Assembly: GCA_039707655.1 (NCBI GenBank)
Contig: CM077676.1
Location: forward strand, 426,537,379 to 426,601,378
Length of the DNA stretch: 64,000 bases
DNA from: Elymus sibiricus
Taxonomy: Eukaryota > Streptophyta > Magnoliopsida > Poales > Poaceae
Direction: 5' to 3'
This document shows, in pieces, positions 44,103-53,204 of the stretch. The notes below the pieces were generated by a model, which did not search any database, had not been told where the DNA came from, and saw only the letters and a list, made by a program, of their open reading frames with translations. Every line of letters begins with the position of its first letter. The stretch's first letter is position 1. A program made the position numbers and the translations under genes.

Positions 44103-45031
44103 TGTTAGATTTTACGGGCCTTGGCCCACTAAATCTTGTACCTTGGCCTAGTTATATTCTAAAATCTCAAAGGCTCATTCGAATTGCATGGAATGTGTGG
44201 AAGTTTAGTCTCATACTACTGGTTGAGTAGAAAAATCGCGAACATATAAGGTGGCCTGTTCCACTACTCATTATAGCATGAGAAAAGAGATCGACAACTC
44301 GCGCTCACTCACTTCACTTCACGCCATGCGCGCGTCGCATAAATCAAGTTTGAGTTTGGGCTAAAGTTATGCGCCTTGTTTAAAGAACTTTTTTTTTTGC
44401 AAGACAATGCTAATTCGGCTGTACGTGTCGCTCATTATGGACATGTATTCTACTTCCAGGGAGGTTTTCCAGCACATGTCAACTGAATCTCTTCACTCTT
44501 CCACGCGTCTTTTCTATGTGGAGGGAATACATAGGAGAGAGAGCTTAAACAAAATATAGACATCAGTAGGCAGAACACATACCCTGGTTCAGTTCCTTGT
44601 GTTGAGCTGCTTCTCCAACGAGCTCATCCCGACGATTATGTACACAACTGTCTGGAAGAGCAGGCTTCCGAAATCGCGTCCCTTTAGAACTTGCACTGGG
44701 TGAGGGGTGATAAGGTTTCTGGAAGCATCTCGGCGCGACTGTTGGCTCAAGTTTGGCTACATTCTAAACGTCCGTCCACCTACTGCCACTACTTCCTTTA
44801 CGACGGACGACCACCTCTTCTTCACCACCATGGCCGATGAAATGTTGTTGCACCGGAGTTTCCGGTGAACTCTTATGTTCTGAATCTCTCTATTGACATA
44901 TGCCTTTGATCCATAGGGGTATATACATGCTAGATATTTCTAATCTATTGTATGAGATTTTTCATGACAGTAATCTTGTGATGATGCTAATCTAAATTAA
45001 GCTTAATCAAAAACAGCATAACCTCCTAACA
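44103..45031 (+). mobile_element. Copia-type solo LTR
   Basis: TGTTAG at the start and CTAACA at the end bound 929 bp. The flanks are ATCAG (44098-44102) and ATCGG (45032-45036), a 5-bp duplication with one change. A CATATAAGG box at about 44245 supports plus orientation. No internal domain, primer site or second LTR adjoins it. It lies inside a MITE. The copia assignment rests on the TGTTAG/CTAACA ends and length only. Confidence 0.75.
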
Positions 45032-45125
45032 ATCGGTATCATTAAATTCATCATGAAATATATTGTATATGGCACCATTAAATTCACCATGAAATATTTA
45101 TTTTATATGGTATGTATTTGGTATT
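45032..45125. mobile_element. Stowaway-like MITE, right part
   Basis: Repeats of ATTCATCATGAAATATATT and TATTTGGTAT continue the MITE interrupted at 44102. The far terminus has decayed. Confidence 0.55.
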
Positions 45126-45157
45126 ATGGTCCCAGCCATCGGATAGAGACCTTATTA

Positions 45158-45356
45158 CTTCCTCTTTCCCGTATGTAGGGTGTGTAAGCTTTTGGCGCGT
45201 AAACTAGCACAAGGCTGGTCGCAAATTACTGTTATGAAAAGTTTCCTCCATGATAACCTTTAACAAACGTGATTGGCCAGCCGAAAGCTAACAAGCCTTA
45301 GATTTGGGGATTTTTTAGAAAAAGCGTAGGCGCCTAAGATTTAGGAAAGGAGGGAG
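45158..45356. mobile_element. Stowaway-type MITE
   Basis: CTTCCTCTTTCCCGTATGTAGG-like start (45158) and the complement of CCTAAGATTTAGGAAAGG, AGGGAG at the end. TA flanks both sides. The element is 199 bp. Confidence 0.75.
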
Positions 45357-46740
45357 TATCTTTTTGCATTTCTGAAGGGAAACAATTCCCTACGGCCGAC
45401 CGGACAGGTTTTTGACCGGTCGGTCGCTCGCTTGACGCGTGACACGGGCCCCACGCGCCGCTCGCGCCCCACCTTATCTTTTTCCACACGAGGGATGGTG
45501 TCCTCCACCGTTCCAGACGCAATCCCCTTCTCTACTTCTTCTTCCTGAACCCGCAGCACAAATCCATGGCTATCTCCTACTACATCCAGGTAGACGACGT
45601 GGTGCTTGGGCCTGTGCGCCGCTATGGGGGGGAATTGCTCGTTGTGCTGCTGCAGGTGGAGGAAGGCATCAGTGATGAGCGACGGAACGTTACGCGTTCC
45701 GGCGGGCGTGCAGCATGGTGGAAGGGCCACACATGGGCAGGACGATGCTGTGGTCGAAGGGCCACCACCGATGTTGCGCGCGGCAACTGCGGCTGTCGCA
45801 TCCAGGCAAACCTGCGAGGTGCTGGTGATGGCGACCTCCCATGCCGCAACTGGTGCGGTGGCGAGCTGGAAGGGGGCTAGGTGGAGTTGGAATCGGCAAA
45901 GGAAAAGCTGTGACCAACAAAGGGGGAGAGCTGGAAGCTAGAACCAGCGAGCGGCGGAGTTGGAACCCTAGCACATGCGGTGCTGGAACCGGTCGCAGCA
46001 AATGTTGGACCAGCAAAAAAATGTTGGAACCAGCGATTAGGAAGCTGGCGACGACGACGTGGAAGATGCGATGAAACGCAGAAATGCTGGAACCAACATT
46101 TTTTTTTTGCTAGAACCGTTGATGCAGGAAGCTTCAATCGAAAAACGGAGAAGCTGGTGGCCGGGGCACTGCGTAACAAAAAAAATATGCAACCGGCGGC
46201 AGAGAAGCTGCAACCGACGACGGGAAAGTTTCAACCGGCTATGGTGATTGCCGGGCGAGCTGGGAACTCGCGACCATGGGATGTTGCAAGCCACGACTTC
46301 GGCGAGATGGAATTGTCATTTTCAAAAGCTAGAACCGGCGAGTTTTTGGCTGCTATAGATGATCTACCGGAGCTGCAACGGGGAGCGAGCCATGGCCGGC
46401 GACCATCGACGCATGGGAGTTGGGACCGGCACCACTGCTACGGCGGTGCCCGTGTGCTGGAACCAACCGACAGCAGAGTTGCAACATGGCGGCAGAAGCT
46501 CACAAGTCGCAACCCTCGAAGGATGTGCTGCAACCGTCGCTGGTTGCGGGAGCGGCGGTCCTGCTTGCGACGTCGGTTGCGCAACATGACTAGAGGGACA
46601 GCGGCAGCTACGGCGAGGTGTGGGAGCACGCGAGGTGGGTGCGGCGAGCGATGCGGAAGGAGGATGAGCAGCTCCCCTCTCTGAATTTCGGGACGAAGTG
46701 GTGTGGAAGAGGATAGGATAGATGGTTTTTTTTTAGATGA
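45357..46740. mobile_element. GC-rich segment with dispersed GGAACC/GCAACC motif
   Basis: The hexamers GGAACC, GCAACC and TAGAACC, usually as GCTGGAACCGGC or GCTGCAACCG, occur more than a dozen times between 45930 and 46560 at irregular spacing. A 234-codon frame (45980-46684) reads C-W-N-Q and L-Q-P repeatedly because of that motif. It has no domain, and other phases are open too, so I treat it as repeat-driven. The left part has a GACCGGTCGGTCGCTCGC block seen at the edges of some grass DNA elements. Class unknown. Confidence 0.45.
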
Positions 46741-47036
46741 AGAGGATAGGATGACGTGAGACAGGGGATCGAACGGCTATAGGAGCCCAATCCAACGGCG
46801 CCCAAATAAAAACGTGCGACACCACCGCGTAGAACGTGGGTTTCAATACTCTGCCACGTTGGAGCACGCAGCGGCCGTACGCCGTGTACGTCTCTTCCTT
46901 GGTCCCCTTCGAGACGGGAACACCGCAGCGGCGTGCGCGCCGGCCGCGTAACCGCAGCGCCACCGGCGTCGCAGTCACAGGGGAGGGGAGGGGCCGGCCG
47001 GCCAACGGCCCTGCCATGCAACTGATCTGTGCTGAC

Positions 47037-47178
47037 TTTTTTTTTTTTTTTTGAGAAAAGAGCCACGTGTCCATTCAATACCACAACAGCGTTACAACAA
47101 ACGTGGCCTCTCTCTGGAAAGGACCAGAGAGACAGCTCACCTGGAACAGAACACTGAAGACCCAGAAAAATGAAAGAA
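47037..47178 (-). mobile_element. 5'-truncated LINE 3' end with perfect 17-bp target duplication
   Basis: On the minus strand the insert ends TTGAATGGACACGTGGCTC, TTTTCTC, then 16 or so A. The exact 17-bp repeat AACTGATCTGTGCTGAC stands at 47020-47036 and 47179-47195. Three related module A copies (near 9945, 35300 and 43262) lack the insert and show the empty site. It is 142 bp, with no coding sequence. Confidence 0.93.
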
Positions 47179-47861
47179 AACTGATCTGTGCTGACTTGAG
47201 CGTTACCACCGGCAGGAGCGCGCTCGCTGGCACGCACATGGACCATGCCCAGCGCCCTGCGCAGGCAGAATCAAGCCTCGACGATACGCGGCGATCCCGT
47301 AGGCCCATGCGCCCAGAGTGGCCGGTGCAACGCCGCTACAGGACAAGCTTTGCATTGCAATTTGCACATACTCCACTCCTGGAGTACGTACATTGCCCGG
47401 GGTAAAAGGAAATCTGTAACGGCCGTCCACTCCTGGCACATGACATATCCACATGGGCTGGAATTTCAGAAAGTTTGCGCGAAATGTTGGGAACACCCGA
47501 GCCAGAGCGAAATCCGCAAGCTCTACGACGAAAACGACAGAGTTTCAACTTTCGGACAGATTATGTCTAATGAGGATCGCTGGTTCAACCACAAAGCCAA
47601 TGTGCGGATGAAATGTATGTAGTACCACAACAGAATGTAATGGGGCAAGGACAGTCTGTGCGGCAAGGAGGAGCCTTATTTTCCAGCCTGCTGCGGGAGT
47701 TGTTGTTTGCTAGCATCAACCAACTACATACAGCTCGCTCACCTGGCCCAGCTTTGGTACATTGGGAGATTGGGAGATTACCCATCTCTAGGTAGTGATC
47801 TCATGATCTCATCATTCATGGCTGCAATGTCAATGGTGTACCGGGGCGAGGCTCGGGGAGT

Positions 47862-47867
47862 TTTATT
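47862..47867 (-). promoter_or_regulatory. Poly(A) signal of HPT
   Basis: AATAAA on the minus strand, 91 bases downstream of the stop codon. The same hexamer is kept in the duplicated copy near 35972. Confidence 0.6.
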
Positions 47868-47957
47868 GGACGCCGTCCATGGCCATTCGATTTTCAAACG
47901 GATTTACACAGCTTTACTCCGGCACTGAAGTTCTTCCGTGGGGTTGCTTGTCGGTCC

Positions 47958-50900
47958 TCATCTCACCAGAGGGATGAGCAGGTACTCCGCGTAGAACAGC
48001 TGTGGAGCCATGTGAGGGGAGTGAATGTGAGTTAACAAGGTGCATCATTCCAGGATCCATAAGGAGCAGAAGGTGAACTGATTGAATGTATTTGGACAGT
48101 ACAAAGAATTTTATTTAAGGAGGATGTTTGGGAATGGGTGCTGACGCCAGCACTTACCCTCCAGATGAGCATGTAGAAGGATGTTATCGCAGCTTTGCTT
48201 GTCAAATCGACGGATCGTGCGCAGCTCCACAAGATGCTGGCCAGGATTGCATGGCCCATGACCTGCAAAATCCTTTGTTTGTAAACAAAACTGCAAAGAA
48301 CCACTCACAACAGCCTATAGAATTATCGTTGCTGCGCTTGGGGCAAGCTCAAATGGATACAAAAAGTTTGACTCGCCTTGTAATGCTAAAACAGAACAAT
48401 GGTACAAAGCTCAGATCAATCTTGGATTTAAAAGAGGTTAAATTTCCATAATAAAGCCATATTAATTTCCATAACTAGTTCTCAATCATAAGAGAAAGAA
48501 AAGCCTTCTACAGATCACTAGAGATGTGAGCACCATGGTGGTAATCAATTTAGAACAAAGCCTACTCAAATTGTTTTCGCTGGCAAAGATGAATAACTTA
48601 AATTTAATAATGGACATTGCAGGTGAAATCTATGAGAAGTGAGCCATACAGTTATAGATTTGCTCCACAAACTGGAAGAAGTTGCCCCCATCAGTATCGC
48701 AACACCGTAGGCAACCTCAAGTAGACCAACACAAGTCCAGAAAACCTGTGTGGGAGTTTAAATCAGCAACTACAATAGTAAGTCTCTTAGCACAATAGCA
48801 ATGTTTGTTATTTACTACTAACCTTGCTTTGGCCTAATCTAACACTAAAAGATTGAATTCCAAAGATGCGGTCCCCTTCAATATCGGGTATATCCTGCAG
48901 GAAAGAAACAAATTTTCTCAAGAGAACATTGTTTGTATCAAAAGCAATCAACAAATGAGCACTGCGTTAGCAAACCATGAAAGGATATTTATGAGCACTC
49001 AATTAGCAAATCACTTTAGCTGCAGTAATGCAGTACAAAAACTAGATTTCGTTACCTTGAATAATGCTATTACAACTGAGAAGAAGGTCATGAAGGCAGT
49101 TGCAAATATCAATGGCTTTGAAAAGACTGCCGGCCTTCTGAAAACAAATGTCTGAGAAAGACAAGGCATCACAGCATAAATCATATGTAGCAGTTATCAT
49201 GTGATGTTCATAGAACAAGCCACATCAAAATGTTATTACAGTTGCAAACAGAACATTATGTCTTACTACAAGTTGCTTCCTGTTTTCAAATAGATCATCA
49301 TCAGAAGACTTGCCTGAATGTGGAGAAAAAATGCCAGTTGAACAATCACCGCACGCACTGCTAATATGCAGAGTGCTGCAACAACAGCAGATCTCTTCCA
49401 TCGGAAATACGGCAGCTGCGGAGTACAAAAATGGGAATGTCAGCACTCTTTAATTAGGTAATAAAGGGTATCAACAGCTCCCACCAAACACAGTGATATT
49501 CCAGATAATTATGCAGGAATATAAACTAACGAACGAAATGCTTTCACATTAAATATTTCCGTATATCACTGTGATTTCTATCTGTCAATTTTGGGCTTTA
49601 CCACATGCCAACCCCGAAACGTTTTGAGGCCCATTTTAGCCCATCAAATTTGGGTCTTCTGCAGAGTGCAGAGTGCAGAGCAAGGTTTTGCACTAACATG
49701 TTAGCCCATTAAATCTGCAGATCAGTTATAGCCTTATAGTAGGTGGGTTCCATAAATGTCAGTTGTCCACATCTTTCAGGCCCATATATGAAGGTAAAAC
49801 AAGATGGCTGGTATAAGCATTTCACTTAGACTGTAATAGTACCGTTCAAAAGTAGGTTTCTTAATTATTATTTCTTTTGAGATGTCCTACTAAAGCTTTG
49901 TACTGCAGCAAAATTGCTAACACCGTCCAAGAACAAAGCATATGTGGTGAATTGATGATCATAAAGACGTAAGCTCTTACATTGACTGAATAAGCAGTTC
50001 CAAGAACAAAGCTAATAAAAAGAGCCCAAAACAGAGGTGGTGATCCAACAACCCATCCAAGGCCAAAGCTCTGCAGTTCAAACAGCAATGCTCCTGTTAG
50101 TCTGACAGACTGACAGCAAAGAACCTAAGTAGATTGACTTTTAAAAGATTCTTCCAACATTAAGGCAACTACAAATCAATGGCAATAGATATTAATCGCT
50201 GACATGTAACTAGTAAATAGAAACAGGAGAATTGCATCTACAAAGTACAGCCTCACTAAATTTAAAGAGAAATGGAAGTGTTGTTAAGTGCAGCTGCTCA
50301 ACCACGCATATCCATCAATGTTCAGAAGTCCCTAAGGGAACGTGTTTCTTACTCTGCTACTTAATCTCATTGTCTGATGGCAACAATAGTTACAAAGAGT
50401 AATATTGAAGATAAATGCTTAAGAAAACAAGTCAATTACTCTAACACCCAACTCCCAGTACATCATCCTTATTCGTCGAAAGGAAATGTCAAAATAAGCT
50501 ATAAGACTTCCAGATCTCTTTCCAAACAAATAAGTGTAGTTACCATAGCAGCAAATGTCTAAAAAGACGTTACCATAGCAGCAAATACTGACACTATTGC
50601 AACCCCCATTGCAGGAGAGTATTCCCCAGATGCTAGTGGAAGAGTTGGCTTGTTAACCTGGCAAGTCAACAACATTAGGTTCCACAGAAGTTCGAAACAG
50701 ATATAATAAAAAGCAGCACTATAAAGTCAGAACCAAAACATTTTAGACTGCAATGAATCTACAATACCTTGTCTATTTCAATGTCGAACAACTGATTCAA
50801 TCCAACAATATAGATGTTCATAAAAAGAGCGGCCACCACTGCCTACATAGGAGCAAAAGTGCATCATTTTTTATACAACTCCATCACTGTAGAAGAAAAG

Positions 50901-52592
50901 TGCTGCTCAAAGTTGTACCTCCAGCAAACCAGTGAGGAACAAGGGAGAAATGTCAGATAAGCTCTCGACAGCTAGTAGGGAAACTGAGACTATGCTTAGT
51001 GCCTGCCTAAACAAGAATTTTTCTCTTAGATCCAGAGAGAGTAAAAGCACGCCACAGCCCAAGCGTACGAGCTTCATTAAGAGATCTTATAAGCTCTTGA
51101 TTCATGTAAATGAAACAACATCAAAATGACTTAACTGTTCCTATGATGGTATGTGGCCGAGAAAACCTGTAGAACGCGTCCAGAGAAGATGATATTGGCT
51201 TCCAGATTCTTGCAGGATCGTGTGCTTCAGTTTCAGGCTGTAGTGATTGGCCAGCATTTGCAGAAGTATTTATCGATTGATGTGATATCCTATGGTTGGA
51301 ACATTTCCAATCCAAGAATTTTTTACAACGATCAACAGTAGGGCCTTTGGACGCTTGAATGGACAAAGAAACTCGCCGTTCACCATTTCGTTGGATGGAA
51401 CAGAATGATGGTAGAATATGATCTGGAAAATCAACATTTCAAAACTATGTCAAGCACTCAGGAAACAAAGATTGAAGAACTTCATCCATAATGCAAGGTA
51501 TGTGACAATATGTGAACTCAGATATTGGAAAATGTATTGTCTGCTTAGTCCTTTCACTACTGAATAGGATCAGCCAAGAAGATAATGATTTTTTTTTTAA
51601 ATTGCCTACTCCATTTCCATAAGGTCGGTCCGTTATGTGCGCCAAAAGAAAATGGGAAGCGCCTGATAACACAGAAATGCTCGCTAGACTTGTTGTAGTA
51701 CAACTGCTTTTGATTACCAACCGCAATGAGTTTTACACAAGCGAAAAATATCTGAGCATACAGTACAGTACTACTACAATAGCAGAGGAACTCATACGTT
51801 CGTGTCTGGCATAATCGAACACTTGCTCAACTGAAACTACAAACGCCCCAACATCACCTTGATACTACTTCACAGCCCTTGCACACAGCATGACAGATCA
51901 TTCCAACAGAAACAGACAGATTATCTACTAACCTTAACAAGTTGAAAACCCATCGCATAATTTCGCCATAAATCTATTCCCCATTCACCTATCCGCCTCC
52001 AAAATTGGCCAGAAAAAAAAAACATGCATCCTCTCTAGTCAACATGAACAAAAGTACCAGGTGGCCAAAGAAACCGCTGTGTTTCACCCCAAAAAGACAG
52101 TATTAACAAAAGTACCGAATGGTCTGACTATTTCAAGTCGTCTACAAGTTCATTTACGCCTACCAATACATCCATTTCGTCGGCTCTGATCCCCTGTAAC
52201 ACCGAGCTAGCGAGTAGAAACACTTTGACACGACTTTTCCAATCGATTACCAGTGACTAAACACTGACCCCTTTCAGCTTACTTTCCCTATTCCGGAAAA
52301 GGGCGTACTACTACTAGGAGGAGACTCCTATCCCACCGAATCACATCCCCCAGCATCGCTTTCGCTCCTGGAATCCGATAAGGTCAGTTCGCACTTCCTC
52401 CCGCTTAACTCCGTTCGTACAGCGCCAGCATCTAGTCAAAGCTACTGACTGAAAGGCGCCAATCACCCTCGGAGTACACCAATCACGCGGAGGGGCAGGG
52501 GACGGGGAGTCGAGGCACTCACCTCGCCGGCGAGCGGCGGCGGCGCCGGGCGCGGAGCGGAGCGACGACGGCCGGAGGCGGAGCGAGTCCAT
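47958..52592 (-). CDS. HPT: Homogentisate phytyltransferase (VTE2/HPT), 12 exons
   Basis: The enzyme joins phytyl diphosphate to homogentisate, the committed step of tocopherol (vitamin E) synthesis, in plastid membranes. Exons in coding order: 52592-52523, 51422-51136, 51002-50919, 50842-50768, 50657-50574, 50070-49981, 49415-49314, 49151-49056, 48894-48823, 48745-48650, 48262-48158, 47999-47958. They join in frame into 400 codons plus TGA, about the length of cereal HPTs. The start [12 protein letters not shown] is arginine/serine/alanine-rich, like a plastid transit peptide. UbiA-family motifs are N-Q-L-F-D-I-E-I-D (163-171) and K-D-I-P-D-I-E-G-D (296-304), both diphosphate/Mg binding. Multiple hydrophobic segments fit a membrane prenyltransferase. 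All introns are GT-AG except intron 7 (GC-AG). No stop or frameshift is found. The N terminus favours HPT over the related tocotrienol enzyme HGGT. Confidence 0.96.
49312..49313 (-). other. Non-canonical GC splice donor, HPT intron 7
   Basis: Exon 7 ends C-A-C-A-T-T-C-A-G and the intron opens GCAAGT. Every base but the second fits a strong donor, as is usual for GC-AG introns. The protein is continuous across the junction (H-I-Q / T-F-V-F), so the site must be used. Confidence 0.9.
50541..50592 (-). repeat. Duplicated splice-donor segment at HPT exon 5
   Basis: On the minus strand ATTTGCTGCTATGGTAAC occurs twice, 30 bases apart, at the exon 5/intron 5 border. The first (50574 border) gives the conserved protein. 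Use of the second would add V-T-S-F and then a TAG. A small tandem duplication has therefore created a decoy donor inside intron 5. Confidence 0.85.
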
Positions 52593-52764
52593 CGCCGCGG
52601 CGGCGGGCGGGTGGGAGTGGGCAGTGAGACGGAGAGCGAGCGGGGGACGGAGGGAGGGGAGTGGTGGTGTGGAGAGGAGAAATGCAGCTCCAACTAGTCG
52701 TGTGATGCAAAGTCCAAATCGTTGGACTGTTTGAACCTTTACCCTTTTGCCGACGAGTATAATT
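52593..52764 (-). promoter_or_regulatory. HPT 5' leader and core promoter
   Basis: Upstream of the ATG the coding strand has a CT-rich leader (CTCCTCTCCACACCACCACT, CCCGCTCGCTCTCCGTCTC). An AATTATAC TATA-like box sits at 52764-52757, about 165 bases before the start codon. The exact start of transcription cannot be seen. Confidence 0.5.
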
Positions 52765-52770
52765 GACAGC

Positions 52771-52802
52771 AAGGCTACACGTGGTCCACCACATGTAGCC
52801 TT
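52771..52802. promoter_or_regulatory. Palindromic G-box region upstream of HPT
   Basis: Arms AAGGCTACACGTGGT and ACCACATGTAGCCTT face each other around CC, with one mismatch. One arm holds a CACGTG G-box and the other the weaker CACATG E-box. The site lies just upstream of the TATA-like box. G-boxes bind bZIP and bHLH/PIF factors in light- and stress-responsive plant genes. Function here is an inference. Confidence 0.6.
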
Positions 52803-52865
52803 GTCAGCGATGACAGGTGTCTGGCAGAGAAGATTCGCACAAAAAACTCAGTTTGGCTTTCATTT

Positions 52866-52914
52866 AATTATTATTATTATTATTATTATTGCGATATTAT
52901 TATTATTATTATTA
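52866..52914. repeat. (TTA)n microsatellite
   Basis: Two runs of ATT/TTA triplets separated by GCGAT. It lies between the HPT promoter and the 3' end of the LINE. Confidence 0.9.
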
Positions 52915-53204
52915 GGCCTGAAATTTAAGAATAAGAATTGGAATTCAATTTTTTTTTGATGAAAAGGGGTTTCCCCCGCCCCATTTTATTAGAAAACGAG
53001 GCAAAAGCAGCAACTAGACTGTTCCCAGCGCTCGAGCTCGAGCCAGAGTAGCTGAGCCAGATAGAGATTACAGGTTTTTATCTAATAGCAGTCTCAGCAC
53101 AGGACTAAAGGGGATGAGGCACAGGCGTCAAACACAAAACGTACTACCAGACTACACTCAAACGCACCCAAAACGCTAGTGTGAATGAGCACGCAAGTAA
53201 AAGC

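Larger units (their letters stand above)
46815..47957 (-). other. 3' UTR and downstream flank of HPT (module A)
   Basis: This is the parent-like copy of module A, running from the HPT stop codon leftward. It has a poly(A) signal 91 bases past the stop and a LINE fragment inserted at 47037-47178. Its duplicates are at 35120-36061, 42970-43400 and 9798-10205. No separate gene is supported. Confidence 0.65.

Noticed and set aside
45980..46684. 234-codon plus-strand frame with repeated C-W-N-Q and L-Q-P
   Set aside because: The repetition follows from the GGAACC/GCAACC DNA words, and other phases show the same pattern. No evidence of translation.
47958..52592. Assignment of the gene as HGGT (tocotrienol enzyme)
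   Set aside because: HGGT is a close relative, but the M-D-S-L-R-L-R-P start and the exon 2 sequence resemble cereal HPT as I know it. A direct alignment to both would settle it.
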